Below are positions 28,257-38,083 of a DNA stretch of 64,000 nucleotides, piece by piece; position 1 is the stretch's first letter; every line of letters starts with the position of its first letter. The notes under the pieces are model-generated. The model was not told the origin of the DNA and ran no database searches. It saw only the letters and a program-made list of their open reading frames with translations. The stretch is from positions 31,875,504 through 31,939,503 of the forward strand of contig NC_090255.1 in the NCBI RefSeq assembly GCF_037325665.1. Reading direction: 5' to 3'. This stretch comes from Littorina saxatilis (lineage: Eukaryota > Mollusca > Gastropoda > Littorinimorpha > Littorinidae). A program made the translations under genes and the position numbers.

Positions 28257-28790
28257 TTTGTTTTTTTGGTGTTTTTTTTGGGTGCGAAAAGCGAAAAAAC
28301 CCATTAGGGTCGGCGCTTAAAAATAGGGTCGGTCGGGTTACCGGAAACAGACATATTTTTCTTTTTGGCCTAAAACTGCTGAGAAGATTGTGATCTCGTT
28401 TTCCCTTCAGTTCAGAATTAATTCGCAGTAATACTTGCAATTCCTCATTCTATGTCGCTGACCCTGTGGACATTGGACTGTGGCAAAATGTTTGGAGGGA
28501 AGGGTGGAGGAATTGATGATTTTGATATGTAGCTGGTACAATTTGTGAGTAAGGAGAGTTCAGGACAACAGTTTCACTGTCACTTCTCAGACACCCACCG
28601 ATTAAAGCCATTCAAATTCCATAATTCAGTGCAACCTCTCTGTTAAGCCTGTCCATAACTGGGCGAAGTCGACTACGCAAAGTATGCTTTAGCACTGAAT
28701 TTTTGGTAAAAAGACTTCGTGAGGTCGACTTCGGGCTCAATGGAGGACCACAGTTACAGTTACACTCAGACAGTGACGGGTATATACCTA

Positions 28791-30953
28791 TCAGTACCTG
28801 TAGCTGCTTGGTGCGTAAGTTTCCGCTCTTGATTCGAGTTTACTGACCACCTGTAGCCGTGAAAAGTCTATAATCTGGAACATGGCAGCCACGATGGCAA
28901 ACACGCCACCCCCCACACAGAGTCCATAGGACCACGACAAGTGGTTTGATTCTGGCGACGGTAACCAGAACTCGTCGTAACCTGCGTAGTAACCATACAC
29001 TATGGCCGCAGTTGCTATCATGAGTCCTGCAACAAAAAGAAAGATAAGTTCTTTTGGGTATTGCACGAATTGATTTCAATTTCACGAACTATGGATTCTG
29101 ATGAGAAATATGAACCACAATACAGATTTCAGCATAATATCCCTTGTATGGAAAAGCTTAGGTCTAATAAATAAAATATGGAAAGAAAGAAAAAAGTGAC
29201 AACACAAACATGATAAACCCTTACAGACAAAATAACAATTAACATCTTGATCCATGTATTAAGCTTTTTTAGTCTTGGGGTGATTTCTTAACATTTATCC
29301 AAATACTTAACGCCCAGTTGAGTACAGTGGCATACACAACTCTGACTTTATTTAGCCTCTAGGGGGTATCCTTTGGACCTTTTTCCACTACTGGATGCAG
29401 TATTGATACATTTACTGAGCAAAAATAAGCCTTGCGAACCATTCAGTCAATGCAATTCTGCCTACCTGCACTGAAGTTTGTGAGGCCAGCAAGCAGAAGA
29501 GCGAAGTGTTGCTGCCGAAGGAAACATCCCTGCAGCAGATAGACCAGGCTGAATACCAGCGACAGTAGCTGACAGGTCAAGGCCAAGCTCATCAGCACTT
29601 CCACTATAATGAACCAGTCTGCAAAAAGAACAGTAAACATTGAGAAAATATATGAGTACAATAGTATACACGTATATATAACAAAATGAAGGAAAAGAAA
29701 AGCCAAACAAAGAATGTCAAGTGGCAGCCCAAATTTTCGACCTGTTGCCAGGCCTTCCTCAGGGGCGTGTAATTCTGCGAGACGCCGGATTATACACGTA
29801 TACATATTGTCTTTTTTTTATTGAGAGGAGAAGGCAAAGAAAAACAAGCAACGAGTTCTGTTTATTCCAATATTTCAGCATGTGCCTCGCAACCTGAAAA
29901 GAATTGAATTTGAAAGGACACCTTTGGGGATGGGACCAGCTTATTGTGTTTCTACATAGTATTTTGCAGAGGGGGGGTGGCTTTGTTTTTGAAGGAGGAT
30001 TTTTTTCGGGGGGGGGAGGGGGGTAATCAAATTAATAAACAAAGGGACACAAGAACTGATGAAAGGCTGGACCTTTATTCAGTTATTCGCTTATTGTGAG
30101 GTGTCATCTATTTAAGGGAGGGATTTAATTCTAACATTACCATAGCATATCAGTTTTATCCCCCCATACATGTATGTCCCTATTAGGTAAGCTTCCTGTA
30201 AAGACGTTTGTCCCCCCCCCCCCCCCCCCACCCCCCCCCCCCCCCCCCCCCCATCTAGCAATCACCAACATTACATCAATGCTTATAATCTCATGATCAT
30301 TTAATATAAATATTAACTCTAAGTCTTATATATCAATACAAAACAGATTTATTGAATTATTCTGAAACTGACACAGCGTCAGTGAAAGTGGTATTGAAGT
30401 TTGAACACTGTCAGTGTCAAGGAATCAATACTGAAAGACAAACTGTCACAATCCTTTTACACTTACATACATGAACTACACAGTGACTCTGAGTTGGACT
30501 CTCTCTCTCTGACACTAACAATAGCAATCCCAGATCTATTCACACACACACACACAAACACATACATGTAGTGATGTACACACACACACACATACTAGTA
30601 ACACACGTATGCATACACACACACATGCGGACAGTTCTTTGATTTCCACCTCAACCAGATATCACCATCTTACTTGGAAAAAGCCAAGAGCGGAGTGTTC
30701 TTAGTTCGTATGACAACAGGTAGTTGCAGTCTGCGTATCGTCTGCCCAACACATCTTGAACGTGATAAGGAGCTGCGAAATCATTGCCAAAACAGATCTC
30801 CCATAGCCCCATACTATCCACGCCTGTGCGCCTCTCCGTAAAAGATTCTACCCAGTAATGAGTTGTCGTAGCAACTATGGTCAAAACTGCCCCGATCGTG
30901 GCAGGAATAAAAGCCACGAAAGTCCAAACCGAAGTTCTCTTTCCGTGCGCCAT
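28791..30953 (-). CDS. claudin/PMP22-like four-transmembrane protein B
   Basis: Three coding exons on the minus strand: 30953-30674, 29618-29466, 29026-28791; 222 residues; both introns phase 1, GT/AG. The ATG at 30953 (MAHGKRTSVW) is the first true ATG; the frame runs further up without one. Membrane segment 1 is FVAFIPATIGAVLTIVATTT. The loop has YWVESF and GLWEICFGND ... YADC, the W-GLW-C-C claudin-family signature. Exon 2 gives segments 2-3 (WFIIVEVLMSLALTCQ, ALLLAGLTNFSAG). Exon 3 gives the end of 3, NHLSWSYGLCVGGGVFAIVA as segment 4 and a tail ending SSYRY. Exon 2 is 153 nt, exactly as in gene A. It is likely a plasma-membrane protein of cell contacts; no narrower name is justified. Confidence 0.85.
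29950..30650. other. intron 1 of claudin-like gene B, simple sequence
   Basis: Contains a G-rich tract (about 29967-30025), a poly-C tract (about 30211-30252) and AC repeats (30541-30625). No other element was recognised. Confidence 0.5.
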
Positions 30954-31762
30954 TTTGGCGTGGAGGAAAGACGGAAGTGTTGACAACAGGACAAGAGAGT
31001 GGTTCTCTGTTTCGTTTGAGCGTGTGCCAAGGTTGTAGTCGTTGCCTCAATTTGCGTATTAGTTGAGGCACCAGTCTCAAACGGTGTCTCTGAAGGTTGA
31101 CAACTTGGACGAGTCCAAATTCCCACCTGTGGGGAAAAGGCTTTCAAATGACTCTTAAACAGACGCTCTCTGCAAGTTTTGGGGGGTGGTCTCCTGTATT
31201 AATTCCGAATACAAAAGTTTTACATTCTCTGATTAGCCTGTCCTGAAAAGCTTGTACGTGTTTTGCCAGAGATGCTTGAATTGATGGTTATTGCAACCAC
31301 ATTGAAATCTATTATCAGAGCTTTGAAGATTGGTTGAACTAACGCCATATGTATACGCAACCTTGAATCTTGCCGATTGATTTGATGAATGTCACTCTTT
31401 GACGTATTTATGTGGTGTGTGTGGCTGACCATATCTGATTTACACGAGTTTAAAAAAAAAAGATATTGAAATGAAATTGAATTAAAATATTGACACAGCA
31501 AGCCATGTCACGTTGTATTCTGTTTATCCTGCATACTGTACTTGCCCGTGTCTTTTTCTCCAAACGCCTCGCAGTCAAGCGCCCAAATTGAAGAAGCGTC
31601 TTGTGGAACCTCATCGATCTTAGATTGAAGAGTAGATAAACATCCACAGTCACAACGGTACACTAAGCGTAACACGGTTACTTCCCTTGCTCGACTTCCA
31701 ATGAATGAATATTTTTTAGATCATTCCTCTCATCTTCAGCGCTGTTGGTTGAGGACGTGGTT

Positions 31763-32634
31763 TTTACATTTAGTCAAGTTTTGACTAAATGTTTTAACGT
31801 AGAGGGGGGAATCGAGACGAGGGTCGTGGTGTATGTGCGTGCGTGCGTGCGTGTGTGTGTGTGTGTGTGTGTAGAGCGATTCAGACTAAACTACTGGACC
31901 GATCTTTATGAAATTTGACATGAGAGATCCTGGGTATGAAATCCCCGAACGTTTTTTTCATTTTTTGGATAAATGTCTTTGATGACGTCATATCCGGCTT
32001 TTCGTGAAAGTTGAGGCGGCACTGTCACGCCCTCATTTTTCAACCAAATTGGTTGAAATTTTGGTCAAGTAATCTTCGACGAAGCCCGGACTTCGGTATT
32101 GCATTTCAGCTTGGTGGCTTAAAAATTAATTAATGACTTTGGTCATTAAAAATCTGAAAATTGTAAAAAAAAATAAAAATTTATAAAACGATCCAAATTT
32201 ACGTTCATCTTATTCTCCATCATTTTCTGATTCCAAAAACATATAAATATGTTATATTTGGATTAAAAACAAGCTCTGAAAATTAAATATATAAAAATTA
32301 GTATCAAAATTAAATTGTCGAAATCAATTTAAAAACACTTTCATCTTATTCCTTGTCGGTTCCTGATTCCAAAAACATATAGATATGATATGTTTGGATT
32401 AAAAACACGCTCAGAAAGTTAAAACAAAGAGAGGTACAGAAAAGCGTGCTATCCTTCTTAGCGCAACTACTACCCCGCTCTTCTTGTCAATTTCACTGCC
32501 TTTGCCATGAGCGGTGGACTGACGATGCTACGAGTATACGGTCTTGCTGAAAAATGGCATTGCGTTCAGTTTCATTCTGTGAGTTCGACAGCTACTTGAC
32601 TAAATGTTGTATTTTCGCCTTACGCGACTTGTTT
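31763..32634 (+). mobile_element. Helentron-like element (ACATTTAGTCAAG family), intact-looking copy
   Basis: About 870 bp. Starts with palindrome ACATTTAGTCAAGTTTTGAC, then a GTGCGTGCGT(GT)n microsatellite and AGAGCGATTCAGAC. Ends CTTGACTAAATG, hairpin TCGCCTTACGCGA, CTTGTTT. No coding frame. Confidence 0.75.
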
Positions 32635-34065
32635 GAATTACGCTCGGGCTATTCTTTAGCCCACTGCTTCTTGGCAGTAGGGGAGGGAGGGGAGGGAGGG
32701 GTAGGGTGGTACATGGGGCAGGGTGGAACAGGCTAATTTTAGTGATGATGGCGGATTTCTGAGATAAATCCGCAAGTTCACAATGGAGACATCCGCGTCA
32801 GTCAGAGACGCACTCAGTCGGACCAGGAGACTGGGTAACGTCAATCTAGGACTCTTTGACGATTTTTGGCTAGCTTCAGACGTATAAGCCTATTTGTTTA
32901 AGGATAAACGGCTTCACAGTCGCACGTCAGCGACTTTTGCTGGACAACATGAAGCACTCTCAAACCGTCCAAATTTTTTCAATTAGTGTTACGAGCAGAA
33001 CTAAGGTCACCATCATGGGGCGACCCTTATGTTCGGCACTAAAGCTTTTCCGCATTTGGGGGTCTTTTTCCTAGACGCAAAAGATAGTGAACGCGGTGTT
33101 TGGCAGTTAGGCCTACAGTTAAAACGCACACCTTCTGGTTCAGTGTTTCAACGTCAGCTTTACGCTCCTCAGGGTCCTTTTCTACCGGGGGTTAACAAAC
33201 TACACTCTTAGTTGTAGTCTTCCCAGCGGGGGCCCCTGGATTTTGCACAATTTGGCTTTGCGCCTACTTCGCAAATAGTACTCTTTCCTGACATATCTAA
33301 TGTAGGTCCCTGATTAAGCCAACGAAGGCTGTCCCTGATTAAGCCAACGAAGGCTGAATCACGAAACTCCAGTTTCAGGGATGCAGCCTCGGATCATACA
33401 TAGGCTACTCAGATCCATCTGCATGGTTTCTAACGACATTTTAGGATGAGTCACTTCTGCACTACTTAGGCAGAAGAAGATTTAGCTTACCGTCCTTTTA
33501 CCTTCGGGGATATCGAACTTCAGGTTACCAGCACTTGAAGTTCCAGTTAATGGAACCGCTTGGCTATACAGCGGCGGCCTCCTCTAACTTGACGGAGTCC
33601 ACTTCTTTTCCAAAGTCAGTTCTCTTCTCTTGAAGATTTTTTTCCCAAGGTTTCAGAACTAGCTCCACGTAATGCCTCATCGGAAATTAAAACTCAGTCG
33701 TAAGACGCTCACTCACCCCTCCCTCGGGACGGGATTTGTTAGGAGCATGGTCTGAGAGCCGGATCAGGTTACCGATACCCAGACGTGTCTTCCCTGATTG
33801 CGGGCTGGTAACACAGAACTAACAGGCAATCAGGTTTAGAACACGGGCCCGGCAGGCAATCTCTATTGTACTGTCGTTTACTCAAACACAACATTAGCAG
33901 TACTTCGCTCCCTAGAGGGTTACACTGCCGGTTTTCACAGGTGTTCGCCTCACTTTTCTTTCAAGCCACCGCTTAGGGGCTTGGCCGGTACATAGTTCTC
34001 ACTGATACCACTCCCGTAGCCATTGAGGACAACGGTTGTTTTCTCTGGAGCTTGACTTCTCTAAC
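32635..34065. other. unclassified stretch, no gene recognised
   Basis: Moderate GC, no long frames. It has GGGAGGGGAGGGAGG at 32686-32700 and a 29-bp direct repeat (CCTGATTAAGCCAACGAAGG) near 33311 and 33340. It might be a decayed element together with the repeats that follow. Confidence 0.35.
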
Positions 34066-34650
34066 AGAAGTTTTGGTAAGTTCTGTGTTATTGTATTTGA
34101 TTCCAAACATTTAATCAACACCATGCAGTGTTAGCTTGTGTGTTCCATGTAGTTTGAGTTAGTTCCGTGTAATTGAATTTGATTTTTAGACATTTGACTT
34201 TCTTGATAGTGTAATTTTTTTTATATTAGCTTTTGTGTGTTGTGAAGTTTTGGTTAGTTCTGTGTTATTGTATCTGAGTTTAAATATTTGACTTTCTTGA
34301 TAGTGTAAACATTTGATTAGCTTTTGTATTAAATTTAGTTTAGATTAGTACTGTGTAATTGTATTTAATTCCGAACATTTGACCAACACATGCAGTGTTA
34401 GCATGAGTGTAGTTTAGGTTAGTTCTGTGTAAATGTATTTGATTCTAAATATTTGACTTTGTTGATAGTGTTACTCTGTGTGTTAAGTTAGTTAATAATA
34501 ATAATAATGCAAACTTTTATAGCGCTATTCTAGAAAAATGTCTACTCTTAGCGCTTTACAATACATACATCGACCAAGCATACTATACACGCACAGTTCT
34601 GTGTAATTGTAGTCAAGTTCGTCTTTGTATTGAGGGATTGTACATTTGTA
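34066..34650 (+). repeat. degenerate 75-95 bp repeats
   Basis: The phrase TTAGTTCTGTGTAATTGTAT or close variants returns near 34077, 34157, 34254, 34346, 34421 and 34596. A short insert (34490-34595) carries TAGCGCTATTCTAGAAAAAT and TTAGCGCTTTACAATAC, a SINE-tail-like motif. AATAAA at about 34706 could end a transcript. Confidence 0.55.
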
Positions 34651-35079
34651 ATTAGTTTTTGATAATTGTACATATGTTAATGATTTCTGTGATTTCTGGC
34701 ATCAAATAAATTGTTAAGATGTCGAGCACAAGGACTCGGTTGTTGTTTTTATTCTGTATCTGTTTACCTGTGAGTGCATAATGCATGTGTGTACCTGTGT
34801 GTGTGTGTGTTTTAGCATATCAGTCTTTCTGCTCGCACACTCGGAAACATACATGCACTCACAGTTGCCCCAAGAAAACAAGACACACAAAATTAGTCAC
34901 AGACAACGTAATCCGATCTTGGATGATGTCAAAACTGCCCATGACAAGAACAGTTGCACCTAACATACATCTGCTGTCCATGAAATCCCTGGAAATAATA
35001 TATAGAACAATTCAGCCAATATCACATCACGTTTAACTTTTTTCTTCCTCGACTTCCAATGTCTATAAACAAATAATGG

Positions 35080-35365
35080 TTCAACACATATCAAATAACC
35101 AAAGGGAAGTAAGCGCTCGATGTGCACACCACGTGTAATGGAGTAAGTGAGAGTTATACGGAATCTAGCTTTCTTCTGGCACCTGAGAATAACAAGCATT
35201 GGAATAAACATCCTATATGAAAGTCGCTTGTTCATTTCAATGCTTGTTTTTCTCTCGGGTGCCAGGAGAAAGTTTCGGTATAACTCTTGTTTACTCCATT
35301 ACATATGTCGTATTGCATATAGAGCGCTAAATAATTTCCTTTGGTTATTTGATCTCTAAACTGAC
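35080..35365. repeat. foldback (long imperfect inverted repeat)
   Basis: The left arm (ATCAAATAACCAAAGGGAAG ... GAGAGTTATACGGAAT ... TTCTGGCACC ... AAGCATT) pairs with the right arm (AATGCTTG ... GGGTGCCAGGAG ... TAACTC ... CCTTTGGTTATTTGAT). The loop is about 40 nt. Confidence 0.65.
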
Positions 35366-35524
35366 AACGATCTGACTCATTTCGTTTAAGATGGTGCAAC
35401 ACATAAACAAACCTGCACACACACACACACACACACGAACACCCAATGCATGTTTTGCATAGTGTATTGGAGTGAATGTCACTTGTGTCAAGGGGGATAA
35501 TTGCCACTTGAGTTTAAATATAAA

Positions 35525-35699
35525 CAGTGGAACCTTCCTCTGTAAGACCTGCACACTAGTTGAGTAGGTCTTAGAAAGGAGACTTAAAATGGAGATACAT
35601 TTAGTGATTTACTGGTGTGATGAGCAGAAAATCTGAAGAAACAAGATTTAAAGAAAGAGAAAGTCTTAAATCTGGAGACTGTAATGGGGGGTTCTCTTG
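35525..35699. mobile_element. pogo-like MITE copy 8, worn
   Basis: CAGTGGAACCTTCC left end; the interior matches the reverse of the family (GAGCAGAAAATCTGAAG); right end GGGGGGTTCTCTTG. Confidence 0.6.
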
Positions 35700-35716
35700 T
35701 ATCAAAAAGAAAGGGA

Positions 35717-36545
35717 GGTACGCGTTCCAAACCAGGCATTTGGGTCACCTACACTAACTAGATGGCTTCAAGTTAGCTTAGGCAACGAAGGATTTGGGAC
35801 GTTATTAAATAGTCATAATACAGAAGGAAATTTACAGCTTGTGAACGTAGAGCATTTTGGCTCGATTTTTATAGATGGAAAGGCTTAAAGAGAATAATAA
35901 TAACTAATTCTGGACCCGAAATCAGACCGCAATGGTCGTAATTTAGCAGAATTTAGTGTTTTCTGTTGTTTGCAACCAGATGACGCCATTGCACCAGAGT
36001 GTCAAGCCCCTTATTTTTTATTGTTAGTTGCATGTCCGTTCGTACGACGTGAAGCAGGCGGCTTACGGCATCTGTGATAAAAGATTCATTATTGCGACCG
36101 GTTAGGTTTTTAGTTACGTGTTCTTATCACTGAAGTGCAGGAGGGAGTTTGCTCTCTTGCGTCTGCTTTCGGTGATCAAGTTGTTCAATCGGGCATGTAA
36201 CTAATGACAACAAAAAGAGCTTCACCCTGGTGCAGTGTTCACGGGAGTTGCCTGCCCCATGAACGATAGCGACTTCCGGTTATTAACATAAAAAAAACAA
36301 TAAATTCTGCGCTTTAACAACCAATGCGGTCTGATTTCGGGTCCGGAATGAGTTATTATCTTTGAGCTTCTCCGTTTATAAAATCAAGCCAAAATGCGCT
36401 ACATTCACCAGCTGTACATTTCCTTCTGCAATATGACTATTCGTTGGCGTCCCAAATCCTTCCTTGCCTAAGCTAACTAATAAGCTGGTGCCATCTGGTT
36501 TAGCATAGGTTCCTAAATGCAAACCAGGAACCTGAAGACAGCTGG
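35717..36545. repeat. 830-bp element with ~220-bp inverted arms
   Basis: The left arm (about 35717-35945) and right arm (about 36300-36545) are inverted copies, diverged but alignable, for example GAAGGATTTGGGACG / CGTCCCAAATCCTTCC and CCCGAAATCAGACCGCA / TGCGGTCTGATTTCGGG. Each arm, read inward, stays open for a peptide of the form VSLG(N/K)EGFGT..NSH..EGN(L/V)QLVNV.HFG. The centre is unique. Confidence 0.65.
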
Positions 36546-36725
36546 TACTTCCCTTGGAAATTTTGCTTGCGAGCGCACACACACACACATGCATGGACAC
36601 ACACACATGCATGGACACACGCACGCACACACACACACACTAACACACGCACAACCAAACACACACCACTAAAGCACCGCTTCATCTGTTTATTTAAAGA
36701 AACAAAAAAGCAAAGATTAGGCAAT

Positions 36726-37025
36726 TCACTTCCACCACATGGTCCATTCCTTAACGTGGTGTGGTGGTTTGCGTGTCTCGGTGACCCTAAGAGCTATGCC
36801 AGCGGGAGTGTAAACTCCTGGAAGGGCTTCCCAAGCTGGACAGGTGGAAAGGTAGAGGCCAGACTAATATGGACCAACCTTGTGCTCACAGGGCAGGTCC
36901 TTGGGCCATGAGCTAAGGGTGAGGTAACCCTGACAGAAACCTCGAGTGCTGAAGACGTATGTGTTGGGCCGCACGGCGCACGCCAACAAACCACAACACT
37001 ACGCATCAACTGCCATTATGAAAAG
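36726..37025 (+). other. unclassified repeat-like segment
   Basis: GGTGGTTTGCGTGTCTCGGTG, ACCCTAAGAGCTATGCC, TAGAGGCCAGACTAATATGG look like the 5' part of a LINE, from memory only. No frame supports it. Confidence 0.25.
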
Positions 37026-37404
37026 AAGAATTCACTTCATTCATAAATAAATAATATACATGTGTGTACAGTCAGTGCTAAAGAGAAGTGTTGTTAAATA
37101 TAACTTATCAGACTCGGGGCTCACTGTAGTTTTTGTTGTTTATGTCGGACAGACAAGAAAAGAGTGCATATCAGTGCAATTACTTCTAAATGCAATAAAG
37201 GAAAGACGGAAAACCCAAGTGCCGTACTCCACTGCTGACTCAAATTTGACTATCGTCTTTCCGCACATTGCAGGTATGCCCAACAGTTCGGACTGAAAAT
37301 ACAAGCATCACTAGAAAACACTGTGTGTAGCAAATCTGCCAGAACATGTCCGGTGTCTGCTCACGCCGGGGGCCGTACATTTACAGGGACTGCTGTAGTT
37401 ACAA

Positions 37405-38060
37405 TTGGAAGTGGCGGATACCATCCAAGACCTTCTTGCACGTTGTCACACATGGTACACCCCTGGTTCTTTCAGTTAGCAATTGTTTCAGCCCCTCAGG
37501 TCCACATCGTTTGTTTGAATGAGACACTAAGATGCCAAAGACACAGTCCAGACTTTCCCATTTTTAGGGCCATTTGTGATGACAGAACCTTTTCATGCAC
37601 TAAACTTTTGAGTGTGTCCGCATTTTAGTTGCTTCTTCCTGGAATGCCAATTGATCGAAAGTGTCGTAAAGCTGAATTTCAGCACAGGGGTGTTGTCATC
37701 GTCAGCGTTAGAGCGGCAGAACAGCTGTTGCAGACTTTTCTCATCAGCCAGAGCGTTGTGCGCATCGTACTTGACCCCCAGGATATGGTTCACCAGATGT
37801 ACTTGGCTGTAGCTTTCCTGGTCAGGGTACAGTGCTTTGAAGAGGAGTAATGTGTCTACCCTTTCTGAACAATCGTTCAGAAATGCTTGTTCAAAAACCA
37901 CTGAGCTTGCTACAGTCGTGGACAATCAAACCCTTGAAAGTTGTGGCCAGCCAACACAACTGGTCCACCCCTTTCATCCAGCCATGCATGGCTGGGATTC
38001 TTCCGGTATATGCTGGAAATCCGGATTCGTAATGTCTGTGGTGACGTTTTTTTGGTTGTT
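37405..38060 (-). pseudogene. DEDDh 3'-5' exonuclease-like pseudogene
   Basis: Minus strand. Pieces of an RNase T/DnaQ-type exonuclease are recognisable: VVLAGHNFQGFDCPRL (second motif), then an open stretch with DTLLLFKALYPDQES, YSQVHLVNHILG, YDAHNALADEKSLQQLF (third motif, H...D). A C-terminal helix-rich part (KVLSSQMALKMGKSGLCLWH) follows. The pieces sit in different frames, at least two shifts, and no start was found, so it is broken. It begins within 30 nt after the SNRNP25 stop on the same strand. Similar exonuclease domains occur as multicopy intronless genes in several invertebrates. Confidence 0.65.
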
Positions 38061-38083
38061 AATTAAGGTCTCCCTGGTGTATA

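Larger units (their letters stand above)
26395..28371. mobile_element. GGCC-ended TA MITE, copy 4, host of a double nest
   Basis: The left end AGGCCAAAACGAAAAATATG, GTCTGTTTCCGGTAAC and right end GTTACCGGAAACAGAC ... GGCCT belong to one element. Between them sits a Helentron-like element (26643-28256) that itself contains another (26795-27600). Confidence 0.75.

Noticed and set aside
33029-33211. Frame reading LGVFFLDAKDSERGVW as a possible RNase H or recombinase remnant
   Set aside because: Too short and without catalytic spacing; no neighbouring frames support it.
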